From Gnetum montanum (lineage: Eukaryota; Streptophyta; Gnetopsida; Gnetales; Gnetaceae), in assembly GCA_015680685.1 (NCBI GenBank), contig MNCI01003927.1, forward strand, positions 509,116 to 573,115: 64,000 nt of DNA, read 5' to 3'. Both the position numbers and the translations under genes were made by a program. The notes under the pieces were generated by a model, which was not told the origin of the DNA, did not search any database, and was given only the letters and a program-made list of their open reading frames with translations. Of the stretch, positions 35,520 to 48,104 are shown one piece after another. Position 1 is the stretch's first letter. Every line of letters starts with the position of its first letter.

Positions 35520-35571
35520 TATGCAAGTGGATCCTTCCCAAGGCAAGCTCCTATCATAATGCCCTTGCATA
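35520..35571 (-). ncRNA. Conserved inverted repeat block, element D copy
   Basis: TATGCAAGTG (35520-35529) and CCCTTGCATA (35562-35571) pair at nine of ten positions. See the copies in C and G. Confidence 0.45.
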
Positions 35572-36700
35572 ACCACTTCTATAGATGTCTGTGGGCACCT
35601 TAGAAGCTAAATGTAGATCATACCTTTATTCCAAACAACACACAACTACCTTGGTTAGGATTTTGCACTATACTATACAAAACCTTTGGACTAATAATTT
35701 CATGTAGTAGTGAGGTGAATAATGGGATGAGAAGGGATTTTAGAGATTGGGATGTATGGTATTTTACCATGTCTGCAATAGGCTCTTGTGACAAATGTGA
35801 AATGATGAGCATACCTATCTATCCAAGCTCATACCAAGTCCATATCATGAATAGTGACCTTGCATTGATGTGTTCTTTCCTGCTGACCATCATGAGTCCA
35901 CAACCATCACAAAGAATAATCATCACTCCAAAAAGAGAATAAGGAAGGAAGGACCTTAGTTATAGGGGAGCCTTTAGGCATGGGTAACATGTCTTTCCAG
36001 CCTCATAACTAGTTTTTTTGGCTCATTATTGTGTCTAAGGGATGTGCTTGGAATTTCCATTATTATTTCTTTTTTTCATTTTATATTTTATATTTTTTTT
36101 TTGAATTTAATATGTTTTAAAAATGGAAACCACATCATGCAAAGACATAGCTTCCTATTATTTATTGATGGAGGAGTAATGATATGTTCCATGAGGAGTC
36201 ATAAACCACATGAAGGAAGTTAAAAGGAGAACCTAACAAATTCCCTTGAGGTCACATCCTTTGCCATTCTCACTTGGTCATTCCCTCTTTCTTCAAGATA
36301 CAATGATAATTCATTAATTTTAGTTTCATGAAAGAAGAACCAAATTGTTTTCATGACAAAGACCTTTTATTTAGAGAACTAGAGGGATGGATGAGGTGGT
36401 CTCATTGCTCTACACAATTACTTATCCAATCATCTTAGTATCATAGCACAAAAACCCAACACATAGAGTTGACTTCTGCATCATGACTTGGTAATATTAA
36501 TAACAAAAACATAATGACATTCATAAACATAAAGAAAATGACTTAAGAAAAGAGAAAATTATAAAGAAAAGAAAAGAAAATATTAAGAAATGGAAAACAT
36601 ATTAAGATTTGAAAAATGTTGAAAGAAATGGAAAAATGATAAAGAACTATAAAACAAAAACGTGAAAAGAAATTATTAGTTCTTGAATCAAGATAGAGAA

Positions 36701-36716
36701 TCTCCCCCACGATTAA
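36701..36716 (-). other. Internal PPT-like motif of element D
   Basis: The minus strand reads CTTAATCGTGGGGGAGA, between the gag-protease remnant and a purine/T-rich non-coding tract (36480-36690). Confidence 0.45.
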
Positions 36717-36903
36717 GCATAGACATGGGAAAAGAGCTAATAAGTAGGTTGCCTAGTTCCATGCATCTTTTAAATAGTTTTATACTTTCATTTTCAAGTG
36801 AATGGGTGTTCTCTAGTTTAGTGGCTATTGTGTAGACTGGTTTTCACTCACACACTTGTTCGTTAAATTTTTTGTGGATCGGTATAGGGGTTGTGTTGAT
36901 ATT

Positions 36904-38740
36904 TTAAAATTTAGAACAATTACTGTGTCCTTTATTATTAGTAGTGATGCATGGAGGTTTTTGTCTCTCCACAGTGATAGGTTTATCTTTTATATCTTGT
37001 GTTGGAGTGATGATGGTTGTTGGATTTTGCATATGATTAGGAGACATTGTTCTAGTGATGAAGGATGTTGCACTAGATTGATCTTGTGCAGGTTTTGATG
37101 AGCCAGTAGGTCTACAAGTTTTGTGCCCATGTGAGAAATCTATCCTTAAAAAAGGACATTTCCAAGGTTTTGGTTGAGATATACTAGCATTATCATTTCC
37201 CTGTATGTTCACAGCATAAGTGGCATTTTTCCTTTGATGCTATGGTGCCAAACCTTCTTGTGTTGGTGGTGACATGTGATGGAGGGAAGTATGAGAATAT
37301 TGAGAATATGACATAGGATGAGAGGCATGATGTGGTGATCCTTTTGAAGATGTTGTGGGTTGCTGATATTCGAGAGAGTGGTAGTTGTGATTTGAGGTAG
37401 AGGAAGTAGAACTGGTTGGGGAAATTGATTGTCGAACATAATATTTGTATAGGTACAGCTAGTAGTAAGGGTAGTGCCTATTTGATGATGGCCTTCCCCA
37501 CGACTGTGGGTTTTACCACTATGGTTGATGATAGTGTTGAGGCTAGTAAGAAGTCCTACTAGGATAGTATGGTTGGTTGTAGGAATATCTATAATTACCT
37601 TGTGAGAAAGGTAATTTCCTAGGCATTTCCTTTTGTATGAATTTGGGATTTCAAGCAAAATCCCAATACTCATGTAGATGTAACATGACTAGGAAATTGC
37701 CCTTTATATGGTCATATAGGTAGATGTTACATCCATCATCCTCTTCTATGGTTGATTCTATAGCCTTTTCTCCTTTAACTATTTTCCATTTTTTTCCATA
37801 AGTGTTCATACCAGTTTCTTGGTTCATTGTCCTCTTCCTTTTTTTTGATCACTTGATTCTTGTTGTGTTACTCTCTCCTCTATGGTTTTCATGTAACTTG
37901 TAACATTGTCAATCATCAACTCCCACATCTTATCTATCATTACTTCAAGCTCAGTGATAGACTTTTGTATTGGCAAGGTTTGTTGTGAAATCACCTCATC
38001 GAGAGTTGCCTCTTTTTCCTCATCATAGATATGGACCCTCTTCTTTTGAAAAGCTGGGTCCTAGTTATATTCCTCTACATTCTCTCATTTACATAGCTCC
38101 CCTTCTTCTTTTTTCACTTGCTTGACTAGCCTTTGTATTTGATGGGCTTTCAATTCATATAATCGATCTTAGGCAAAAATCCCAAGGGTCTCTCTCACTT
38201 CATTACGAAGCCCATCTATGATGTGGAAAAGTTGCTCTTTTTGAGAGAAATCATGGCCTAGACATCTATGTAGTAAATAATAGTAGCTATCCAAGGCCAC
38301 ATCTAGGGATTCACGTTTTTCTTGCTTCCATTCTTTGATTTTTTTTCTTAGGTTAGACACTTTTGCATAGGTTTGGTATTTTTCGTTGAAGAGTTCCAGC
38401 ATTGTGGACCATTAGTGGATTGAATATGGTTCTAATGATGTATACCAACTTTTGGCTTCATCTACTAGTATCCTAGGACAGAGCTTAAGCTTTTGCTAGT
38501 TGCGTTTGATATTTTGTAAGGCATAGGCATCATGGAAGGCTTGTAAGTAATGTTGTGGATCAAAATTATAGCCTCCCCTAAATTTAGGAATGTTATCCAT
38601 ATCAAACCATTTGATGTGGTTGTCCCTTTAATGCCTTTGGGGTATTTTAACTATCTCCCAAATCTATGTCAAGCCCCTAGTAGCCAACAAGGGTTCATTT
38701 TTATTAGACACATCATGATGATAATCTATATTTCTATTTG
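36904..38740 (-). pseudogene. Element D gag, degenerate
   Basis: The core FNEKYQTYAKVSNLRKKIKE and HDFSQKEQLFHIIDGLRNEV (38169-38402) match gag of B and C. The Pro/His-rich tail (37209-37673) and a Ser/Lys/Pro-rich stretch (36904-37212) follow. The zinc-knuckle-like box reads C-N-I-Y-L-Y-D-H near 37710 and has lost its second Cys. The N-terminus is missing because of the deletion that removed the 5' LTR. Confidence 0.65.
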
Positions 38741-38878
38741 TCTAATTGTGATGAATTTTGATAAAATCTAATTCATCTACAAAAGTTGGAAGCATCAAAA
38801 TGATTAACTGGAAGCATCACAATGGAGATGCAATGTAGCATCTACAATATCTTAGCCAACTGATGCTTCATCAAGCAC

Positions 38879-39180
38879 CATTATCAAAATTCCAAGATCT
38901 AGCAAGAATTATATCATCATAATTATTGGAAGCATATCATACTTCACGTCATCATGAAAACTTCCAATTTTAAATTTCAAAGTACATTGTTCCATCACCT
39001 CTTGATGAAAAATCTCTAGAAAACCAATACACCTTGTAGGGTCTAGGATTAGGATTAATTACCAAATCCAATATAGCAACTATTGTAGAAGAAATAACAT
39101 TCTCTTCGGTGCCCTCATCTATCAAATCATGAATCCATTTCCTACTAAGTAAACATCTAGCCCCAATTTGAAATAACAAT
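38879..39180 (-). pseudogene. Element K aspartic protease remnant
   Basis: The minus-strand frame 38970-39179 reads IDEGTEENVISSTIVAILDL then PNPRPYKVYWF, the chromovirus protease pattern (usual I-D-x-G-x-x-x-N-V-x-S). The active-site third residue is Glu-Gly rather than Ser-Gly. It continues past 38970 towards a degraded W-x-F-D box at the insertion point of element D. Confidence 0.6.
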
Positions 39181-39199
39181 TTTCTATTAATGTGATCTC

Positions 39200-39304
39200 C
39201 TCAAATGCCACGTTAATGTATATGAGTTGACGCATTAGATCCTACATTAATGGGGCTCTGTCGATGGGGATGTGTTGATGTAGCCCATTGATGATGTTTC
39301 ATCA
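39200..39304 (-). repeat. LTR U3-end remnant of the TGATGA family
   Basis: Contains GTCGATGGGGATGTGTTGAT and ends GTTTCATCA, resembling the U3 tip of element D's LTR (34330-34532). It is a second truncated LTR end only 330 bp from the remnant at the end of D. Its element is otherwise gone. Confidence 0.45.
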
Positions 39305-40189
39305 ATTAGGTATTTCTTGATCTATTATAGATATATCTGTCTATGCACACACACATAAGGGTCTATAGTCATTACGAGGAGTCTTAATGAAACTTCTTAA
39401 AGAAAGATCAAATGAAATAAATATAAAATATTAAAATATAGTAATTATCATTTTAGTTTTATATTATAATTAAATACTACATGACAAATTCAGTCTTGCT
39501 TAAGTAAAGCCAACAAGTAAGGAATCACATCCTCAAGGAGAATGAGCTAGCAAGGAATCTGTCTTCTTTGTAAGAAATTGATGTCAAGCATCTAAAAAAA
39601 CATATATATTAAATATAAAAATTTAGATTACAAAATCATATGAGTATTAAAAAGAGGAAAAACTCCAAATCAGCAAAAATGAAAGGCCTAATGATTTTGA
39701 GGATGCCTTTTTAAGTTTTCATCCTTACAGGAAATTCTTAAAACATCCTCTATGGGCTAGGAAGTTGGACATTCTATGAAGAAATAAAAATTTAGTGGAG
39801 GGGAATGTCACCACTCTATCAATGAAATTAATATTATCAAAAGATATTATCTCTATATCTTGACCAATAGTTACAAATTAATTATTAGAAGTTAAAATAT
39901 CTTGAACATGTTATCCATTTTGAATATTTGGCATGTAATCACTAACAGGTAAACTTATTTAATTTTTTTTATTATGAAAAAACATTCAAAAACCACTTAA
40001 TTCAACCACAAATTTTTGTGAGACCTTAGAAAAAATTATTTATTTCACCTTATTTGTAAGAGAATTCTTTGAAATTGATTTGACTAAAACCTTTCCTCAA
40101 AGATACATTTCTTTAATCAATAGTAAAAGAAAAGGGTGCACTAATTATTAAAAAAATAGCAAAAGAAATCATTGTAATATTTGTAGCAT
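39305..40189. other. AT-rich, no gene recognised
   Basis: Low-complexity AT-rich DNA. It may include the 3' part of the LINE ORF1 remnant that follows, but nothing is readable. Confidence 0.3.
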
Positions 40190-40880
40190 TTGTAGAAAAA
40201 AAATCATAGTAGGATATACAACATTTATAGAAGAAACTTTAGTAGTATTTGTAGTAGCTTGGTGTTGATGTGTTTGGATATTCTTTTTATCTAACATAAA
40301 AGGACATGAATCAAACATATAATCCTTTTAATAACAATAGTGACATGACTTTGGAAGGTTGTAATAAATAACCTTCTACATATAACAAATTCTATGAGTA
40401 CATAGCAGAATTCTTTCTTAAGCGAATGAAGATCTACCTAATCATATATCGATTTCTACAAAATCATTAGTTGTAGCTAGGATTTTAGAATGTTTGATTG
40501 GCCCTATTTAAGAGATAATATTCCTATAAGCTTTTCTAAAAATCAATATTAGATTTGATAATTCAACAAAATAAGAAACCATTTAAAATTTAGAAGATGC
40601 TCCATTAAGAAAAGTCTACTTTTGAATAATTAACAAAGGATGATGATGATTAAAAACACCAATATCAAGGGCCTTAGAAATTATCATCAAATCAATAAAT
40701 TTTAGTAAGTTTCCTGATCTTTCCAAACCAAATTTAAATAACTCCAAAAAATTTAGCAATGAGCTAAATGATCAAAAATTTGAATGTTTATAAATTTCCT
40801 AAGTAATAGATTCATATAAATAATTAGGTAACTCATAAAATCACAAAGAAACATTCAATTTGGTTAATGGTTCACCTACT
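40190..40880 (-). pseudogene. LINE ORF1-like remnant (DUF4283 plus zinc knuckle)
   Basis: Minus strand. After a degraded stretch with VELSNLILIF, ATTNDFVEID and LGRSSFA comes NLPKSCHYCY*KDYMFDSCP (about 40300-40355), a Cys-x2-Cys...Cys knuckle in which the His codon appears changed to Tyr. The order fits plant LINE ORF1 proteins, where a DUF4283 domain precedes a CCHC knuckle that binds LINE RNA. It is heavily decayed and the identity rests on pattern only. It lies between element K and the Bet v 1-like pseudogene. Confidence 0.5.
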
Positions 40881-41212
40881 AAATCTAATTACATTGTTCA
40901 TACTAAAAATTTTTAGAATCTTTGATATTTACATTAAGAATGTCTTATATATTTTATAATGGTAATTATTAGCTTAATAATAAAGGCTATATTAGTATAT
41001 TACATAATAATTATTAAAAGAAAAAAATGAAATACCAAAAATTGAGAATAATACATTAGATTGCTTTCAAGAATGTATTTGTTCAAACTTTGAGCAATTA
41101 CAAAATATTTATTGGAATCAATGCTACTCTTAGATTATGCACACATTGATTTGACTACTCTTGAGCATTGTAGCAATCCAGGTTTACATTTATAGCCAAA
41201 ATATTTAGGAAG

Positions 41213-41735
41213 TCAATTTGCATTTACAAGTTCTTGCATTTTGGTGGCCATGGTTGTAGACTTCACTGATAGGATGGATACCAACGTATCAATAATGCTA
41301 TCATTAGCAAATTTGAGGAAGTAAGTCCATGTTATAGTAGAAGCATTATCATTAACCTCACATAAATTAACTACATATATGTATTTTTGGAATTCAAATT
41401 TATTATCTACACTAGAGGAAATCGTATAGATGTATGTCATTGTTTTATTATTCAAGTAGATCAATTTTTCTAGAGTGAACATATCATCATCCACCACTTT
41501 CTTGATGCAACCCACTTTGTTGGGAATCCCTACAATAATTATTTAAGATTTAATACTAACCAACACCTTCTTTAGCCCTACAAAGTCATTGGCTATGGGC
41601 CAAACCTTTTCTACACTTGCATTCACTTATCTAGGCAAGCTTCCGTGTCTCTTTACAGTTGCATTCACAGTTCCAGAAGCAAAAATAGTAACATAACCTA
41701 GTAAAAATAACACCTTGAATAGCCCTCCTACCCAG
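41213..41735 (-). pseudogene. Bet v 1/MLP/lachrymatory-factor-synthase-like pseudogene, main part
   Basis: On the minus strand one frame ends at TGA 41213-41215 and reads back through ATKMQELVNAN, STITWTYFLKF, KFEFQKYIYVV, TLEKLIYLNNKTMTYIYTIS and PNKVGCIKKV to VNASVEKVWPIANDF. This is the block order of the plant Bet v 1-like START superfamily, closest in feel to MLP and LFS-like proteins, which bind or convert small hydrophobic ligands in the cytosol. The C-terminus looks natural. There are two in-frame stops (TAA after PR and TAA after SIKS). A hydrophobic stretch (GLFKVLFLLGYVTIF) precedes the domain, which is unusual for the family. The 5' end lies at 49837-49860 beyond element H. Confidence 0.65.
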
Positions 41736-41740
41736 GTTAG

Positions 41741-43446
41741 TGCTGATGCATAAATTTTGGATGCATCAACATAGGAAAAGAAAACTCTTTTTAGGAGACT
41801 ATTGCCTAGGGCACCTCCTGTATGGGTATGGAAACCTAGGAATAGTCTTAGCTAGAGAGGGCCAGCGTTTTGAAAAACCAAATTGAAAAATTTGGAATTT
41901 AAATTAAATGATTATCTTGAATATAATAAGTAACTAAAAGAAATAAATTTTTCCTAGTTCTGCTAATGCTACCAGTCCGTCATTTCCAATGGTATCCACT
42001 ACCAAGTAGGAAGATTACGATCGTCACCTAAAGAGGGAGAGAGAGAGAGACTACCATAGGGAGGTGCTACCTCTTTGGCATTGCTACCACAGTTGCTACA
42101 ATGTGAGAGAGGAGGATTGCTTGCTTTTCAAAGAACAACTAAGATCCAAAAGTCCACAAAACTTTGTAGAGATGAATAGAGAATGCAAACCCAGGATCAA
42201 TCATGAAAGGGGAAGGGGATGAATCTATCGACTGCAGTTCGCATAGGGTAGCGACTACCATAATTTAGAGCTTGCCACCATCTACCATGAGTGCACCACC
42301 ATCTTCCACCTCTTGTGTACTACCTATAGCCTCCCAACCACCACTAGACACTACACATTGCACACCCGTAGCACTTGCAAGCCTACCATGCATTGTTGTA
42401 GGGGTGGAGGAGGAGACAAAGAGAGAGAGAGAGAGTCTATTCTTGACTATACCACAATTAGAGTCTATTTCCATCACATCACATATGCATTGTTGACACA
42501 CTATAGAAATTTATGTCTTCTACCGTCATCATGCACCATCAAGGTGCTCCCACCACGATGCTATTGGCTCCTGCTATCACCCCAGTATCACCTGTCGCAC
42601 TTTGCGTGTTGCTGCCCAGGCCACTTGCGGGAGAAGGCTAGCTACTACTATGCCAATCAAATGCCCACTGAAACTCACCATCATGGCCAATGTAACCACT
42701 CAATAATGATGCCCACATCCACCACGTAACCACTACCATGTTCTCACCTGTCTATTATAATAACTGCCAAAATGCTCCATGTAACTTCTGTAATGCCCAG
42801 GAGTTACAGCTAGCACCTCCACCCATGTCATCCACCATCCATCCACTATTTGTTACCTAGTCTGGATCCCTTTTTCTATTTTTCCTAATGGTCTTTTACT
42901 TGGGTTACCTTTTTATTCTTTTTATAGTAACTTCTATTTATGCTTATTGTGCATGCAGCTTAGAATTCAAATCAAAATGCAATACTTTAGGTGTATGAAC
43001 TTTAGATTCTTATGTCTTTACTTTGGTGGATTTTAATTAGCAAATTCTTAGGAGGCCAACAACTAATACCAAGTTCATGAATACATTTTCTTGGTTTTAG
43101 TGATTATGTTTTCTACAGTATGTTTGATCCACAGGTATCAGGAACATGGTGGTTACAAAGGACCTACCAACTAAAGGAGGATTAAAGATAATTAAAAGTA
43201 GAGAATTCTGCCCCACCACATTACACATATTCACTATATTAGGAAGTTATGTAATACTTTTATAATCATTTTCAACTTTAAAGATTACTCTTCCACCTTT
43301 CTATCATTCTTTTCTAATTCATGTTGCTATTGAAATAATTTTAAAATTATATAGAAACTGTGAAGTTTGACAATATGTATATATTTATACAATCAAAATT
43401 ATTAATCATGGTCTTGTGCTTAGCATGGGTGATTTTGACATCAACA
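41741..43446 (-). repeat. 3' LTR of element H
   Basis: 1706 bp, aligned to 48129-49831 over its length. It contains GA microsatellites (42032-42048, 42418-42436). Plus-strand ORFs at 42272-42729 recur in the other LTR at 48565-49011 with many differences and are not supported as genes. Confidence 0.85.
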
Positions 43447-43460
43447 CTTAGCCCCTAAAC
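43447..43460 (-). other. Polypurine tract of element H
   Basis: The minus strand reads GTTTAGGGGCTAAG directly before the LTR start TGTTGATG. Confidence 0.6.
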
Positions 43461-45609
43461 TTTAATTACATGCAAGTGCAAGGACAACAAGACCACAAAA
43501 ATTTTAAAAGGAAATGAAACAAATAGAGGATCATAAAATGGACAAATTGAAACTTGCAAGTAAATTATATTAATCTAAACATGATTGAAATAATCATATA
43601 ATCAAAAGAGAACTAGACATGGGCCACCCTTATCACACCATCTTATTTAATTAAAATCAAAATATATAATTTATTATTTTAACTACGTAGATCTCTATAT
43701 ATATAATTAAAATATGACTAAGATGACATTCCCAATCTTCTCACAAGGTAAAAGTCAAAAGTATCTGGACTACTTTGAGCACAAGATTTATACTAAACTT
43801 GATGAAGAGGACAAGCTCATGTTAGATCATGGATAGTCATAACTTTTATATTTTTCCTTAGAATTTTTTTTTGACATTCAAAAAGGGAATGGGTAAAAAG
43901 GGATTATTTGCCTTTTTTTTCTTTTTTGGAAAAATAGGTTCAAAAGGGAAAATGGAGGTTAGGGTGAGGATTTTTGCCAAACTCAATCATGCTTAAGAAC
44001 TTATTACACTACCAATGAACATGATCCTCATTATTTTCTCTGTTTTGAGGAAACTTTACTCATGGTGTACTTCATTCTTAAGGTAGGAAGTCCAACACAA
44101 GTCTGGTTGATTAGCTACATTGCCAATGAACACGGTCCTTTTAGAACTTTGCCCATGGTGCAGTTCAACCCTCATGTATGTGTCTTTAATTATAATTTGA
44201 TGGCATCATAGTAGGTCTCCTAGGTGGCTATGGGTTCTTAAGTGGAAATGAACAAACTTCACCTTGTTGTTCATAGGATAACCATGGATTATCACACTTG
44301 AGGGCTAGGGCTTAGGAAAGAAAAAATGACATTTTCCAAGGTTACCTAGTGATTGTGGCTAACCAATCTCTAATGTCACACATCCTACACTCACATGATC
44401 ATGATGATTACATGATAAGTAGCATAAATCCCATGCTCCATAATCCAACATAACTAATAAGACTAAAACATTGAAATTGACTAGGAAGAATCATAGCATT
44501 ATTAAAATATATAATATAAAGGAGGTTATAATACTAGGATATACCATATAAAGCATTACTGACATTATTTTCCAATGGTGTTCTGATGACCCCAATGCCT
44601 AGTAACTCAAACAATCATAATGATTATTAAAGTCATATGTAAAGTAAAAACCAAAACCAATATAATATGCTAAGAAAGAGATGCAAAAGCAATGCAAAGG
44701 AAACATGCAAATGCAACTATATACAAATGAAATGCATGAAAAAGGGGAAGAAAACATGCAACTAAGAATCTACTAGGTGTCCACATGGGGCACTTGAGTA
44801 GAAATGCTTCAAATGAAATGCATTAAAATTACTATGTAACCTATATCCTTGCATGTTAGCAATTTTGTATACATTAGGGCCAATGATGTTTTTAATTCAA
44901 AATGAGCCTGACCACATAGAAGAGAATTTACCTTGAATATTTGCTTGATCAAATGTTTTGCCTCTTTCCAGGACTAGGTCTCCTATCATTTAATAATTTG
45001 TCAATGCTTAAGATTATGAAAATCAAGACCTAGTTATAATTTTCATGTTTACTTTCTATCAAGCACTAAATTCAAATGTATCATAAGATAAGAAACTTTA
45101 GATGATAGAAGTTTATTGAGTTATTCTTTCTTATGAGTTTCAATCTTAGGTCTAAGCTTTTGCAAATCATCGAATACAACTTATCTAGGAACATGTTCAA
45201 TGCATATATCAACAAAGTTTGACCCACCTTCTGATGTTTTGATGGTTATGATCTCATTTACATCTTTTTCCTTTCCTAGAGATGGAAAGAGATCCAGAAG
45301 AGATCCCTTTTCATTATGATAAGGCAAGGTATCTTAATAGATTTCTTCATATTCACTAGATGTTTGATAGGATTGGGTGGAATCTATATGAGAAAAAGAA
45401 TTTTTTTTTTGTAATTTCACTCACATGGTCATCTATAATATGTTCTCCATGCTCAACCTCAATAACTTCAACATAAAGGTTAGTGTTTTGATTTTCCAAA
45501 TATTGATTTTGCTAATCGAAGGTTGTAAGTACTTGCTTATAGAGAGGCTCTCTTGGTATGACCATATATTTAGATTTCCCTTTTATGGGAATTAATAATT
45601 CTAAGAAAT
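43461..45609 (-). other. Internal region of element H without readable pol
   Basis: Downstream of the protease the minus frame shows only a short continuation (about 45200-45400, with LLDLFPSLGKEKDVNEIITI). No RT, RNase H or integrase motif is recognised. Towards 43460 the sequence is AT-rich. Confidence 0.5.
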
Positions 45610-46017
45610 CTAACATAAAGAAGCCTCCAACTTGGCTTCAAAAGTCCTAGACAAGAGCACACCATAACTAGATGACATGTCAACTACTAAGATATCCATG
45701 TAACATGTAAATGTAGGGTATTGTTTCACTTGTACTTTCACTCTTTTTAATGACCCTACAATAGGTACATTAGATCCATCGAGTTGTATTAAACTTTTTA
45801 TTTGTGGTAGCATTTGTGCTACTAAAGCTTTACATACCTTGAGTGGCATGACACTAATGGTTGCTCTAGAATCCATCAAACAATTGTGGACATACTTTCC
45901 TAAAATAATCAAAGTTGTTAGAAAAGGAGGTTGATCTTTCTTGCTTGACATGGAGTTGTCTACAAAGTGAACTTGCCTTTTGGGAATTGGGAACTTTTCT
46001 TTTTTGGTTATAGGCAT
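45610..46017 (-). pseudogene. Element H aspartic protease
   Basis: 135 open codons. HNCLMDSRATISVMPLKVCK is the retropepsin active-site region, with the usual D-S-G changed to D-S-R. It continues with LIQLDGSNVPIVGSLKRV, VKQYPTFTCYMDILVVDMS and YGVLLSRTFEAKLEA, the Ty3/gypsy protease pattern. It lies in a different frame from the zinc-knuckle part of gag. Confidence 0.7.
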
Positions 46018-46143
46018 GTGAACTATATCCTAAATCACCTCTTTCATTTTGTTAAAGTGCAAGAGATCATATGTTAAAATGTTGGATTTGACTCCTTTTA
46101 AATCCTCAACTAGATCATAATTCTTATGTATGTCTTTGGCTTC

Positions 46144-47484
46144 CTATTGAGGTGGAGCTCTTTTAGGTAGATAAGGGGAATTTGACCATTGTGAAGCATT
46201 TACTTGAGATGGCCTAATTTGGTTGTTTGTATTGTTTTGACTAGGAACTCTTCTATTTGGAGGAGTATAAGGATCATTCCTAATTTGTTGTTGTGGATTG
46301 TTCATAATGTCAGTAAGTCTACAGTAGTGAGCATTATGCAAGTTCAAATGAAGGAACTTCCTCATCCTCAATTTCATGGGGTACATTAAGGACCATAATA
46401 GGGGGTTTCTCATTTTTTTGACCTTGGGTATGGTTGTCATATAATGCCAAGAATTGAGGACAAGTCCTCTCAAAATGTTGCCTTGTGTTATGAAGATGAC
46501 AATAATAATCATTGATTGATGAACCTAGCTTTTTTAGTTGTATAAGACATTTGTTGTTGTTTCGCTTTAGCTCAACTACTTCATTCAAAATTTTCTACAG
46601 TGAAGTTAATATCTGGGTCATCTAATTTTTAGTTTGAGTCATAGGTCCAATAAAGTTGGATATTCCATTTGGGTTTACAATTGATTGGATTAAGGCATTC
46701 GATTGGTTATCATTCAAACTTGTGTTAGATGGTAGGAATGAAAAATATGTGGGACCTTTAAAATGATTATTTGAGGGTTAAGTTACTTGAATAGGAGTTG
46801 GAGTGTGGAACATAGAATTGGTCATTAGAAAAGTTGGTAGAGGTAGAGGGTTAGATTGCATAGGATTACTAACACTCATCATCCCAAATTGGGTTTGGAT
46901 GCTATTCATGATGGTAATTTGTTATAACTCCATGACTTTGGTCATTGCCCCTTGCATTTCTATTATGTTGGGATTAGATTTGATGGCATATGCAAAGAAT
47001 GGATTAATGGTGGACAAGTAAGAGTTGAGAATACCCTCAGGTTGCAGATGCATCTCCTATGGCACATAGGCAAGTTAATGGAGGAATCTTAGGTTGTAAT
47101 CTCAAACATTTTCCCCATGTAGATTTCTTAAGCTTGTGAGGTTGCTTGATGTATGGTTGGGCTAGTGAACCTGGCAAATTAGATTAGGAACTTATTTTTA
47201 AAGTTCTACAATGAGTCAATGGAGGCACTAGGGAGCATCAAAAACCATTAGGTGGCCTTGCTCCTAAAAGTCATCAGAAAGAGCCTACATGTCACATCAT
47301 TTTGTACAATGTTATGGATCCCTAGTAAGGTTTTGAAACATTGTATGTGTTGGTAGACATCACTAGTAAGGGTTGTGGGATTGAAGAACAAGTTTATGTT
47401 CTAGAAGGATTTTTGGATGTCATGGTAGTTAGTAAAGTTAAAGGGATTACTCACTAAGGGAGCCATGGGTTGATTGGCTTCCAT
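46144..47484 (-). pseudogene. Element H gag, degenerate
   Basis: Starts at ATG 47482-47484 (MEANQPMAPLVSNPFNFTNY). The gag core near 47150-47400 reads VTCRLFLMTFRSKATWWFLM with further helices and stops. A Cys/His segment follows at about 46440-46530 (YYCHLHNTRQHFERTCP, a zinc knuckle with altered spacing), then an acidic linker. At least two frameshifts and many stops are present. Confidence 0.65.
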
Positions 47485-48104
47485 CCTAGTTCAAGTTCTC
47501 CTTGGACTAGAACTCAAGAAACATAAAGCATATCATTTCCTTAATGTGAAGAGATGGGTGATTGGTCGGTTAGGGATAGAGGAGAGTTTTCTCATAAAAC
47601 AAAAATTATAAAATATGATTGTTAAAATATAACTATGAGATTAACTAAAAAGAAAAGAAAATATTGAAATAATATTTTTTTGACAAAGAAAAAAACACTA
47701 AAATATGCTATTTTTAAAAGAAAACATTTTTAAGAGAAAAATAAATACATGAAATTTCAAAATTTATAAAAAAAATTTTAAAAAGGAAAAAAATAAAATA
47801 AAAAATTTCAGAAAAATAAAATTAAAATTTAATGACCAATAACACCACCGTACCAAGGTCAGGACTCAGGTAAGGACTACAAAAACAAAATTCTAAAAAC
47901 AAAGGACTGGGAAACAAGTGCTTTTTAAAAAAAGATTTTGGTAACAACAATTTTTAGAAAATGGGAAGCATAAAGAAAGGTAGGAAATGAAAGGTCTAAA
48001 AGCAAAGGTTTTAAAAAAATCAATAGGTTCCAAGATAGGATCAGAAAACAAAATAGCCACAAGAAAATGATAAAAAGAGCTGATAAATAAAAGGTAAGAG
48101 AAAA

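Larger units (their letters stand above)
33533..38873 (-). mobile_element. Element D: gag-only LTR element with truncated 5' LTR
   Basis: Bounded by the exact 5-bp duplication AGCAC (33528-33532 and 38874-38878). The 3' LTR (33533-34532) is complete. Of the 5' LTR only about 50 bp of the U3 tip remain (about 38825-38873, ending TTCATCA), so an internal deletion removed gag N-terminus, primer site and most of the LTR. No pol is visible. It inserted between the protease and RT of element K. Confidence 0.85.

Noticed and set aside
42032-42436. GA microsatellites, and a TA run at 49756-49776
   Set aside because: Ordinary simple repeats within the LTRs of H.
42272-42729. Plus-strand ORFs of up to 138 codons in the 3' LTR of H, and a 148-codon ORF in the 5' LTR (48565-49011)
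   Set aside because: They lie inside LTRs, rich in Cys/His/Ser from low-complexity DNA. The two LTR copies differ by stops and indels, so there is no sign of a conserved protein.
43716-43835. Plus-strand coding-like string (QGKSQKYLDYFEHKIYTKLD) in element H
   Set aside because: Too short, on the strand opposite to the element genes, and followed by a stop; could be chance.
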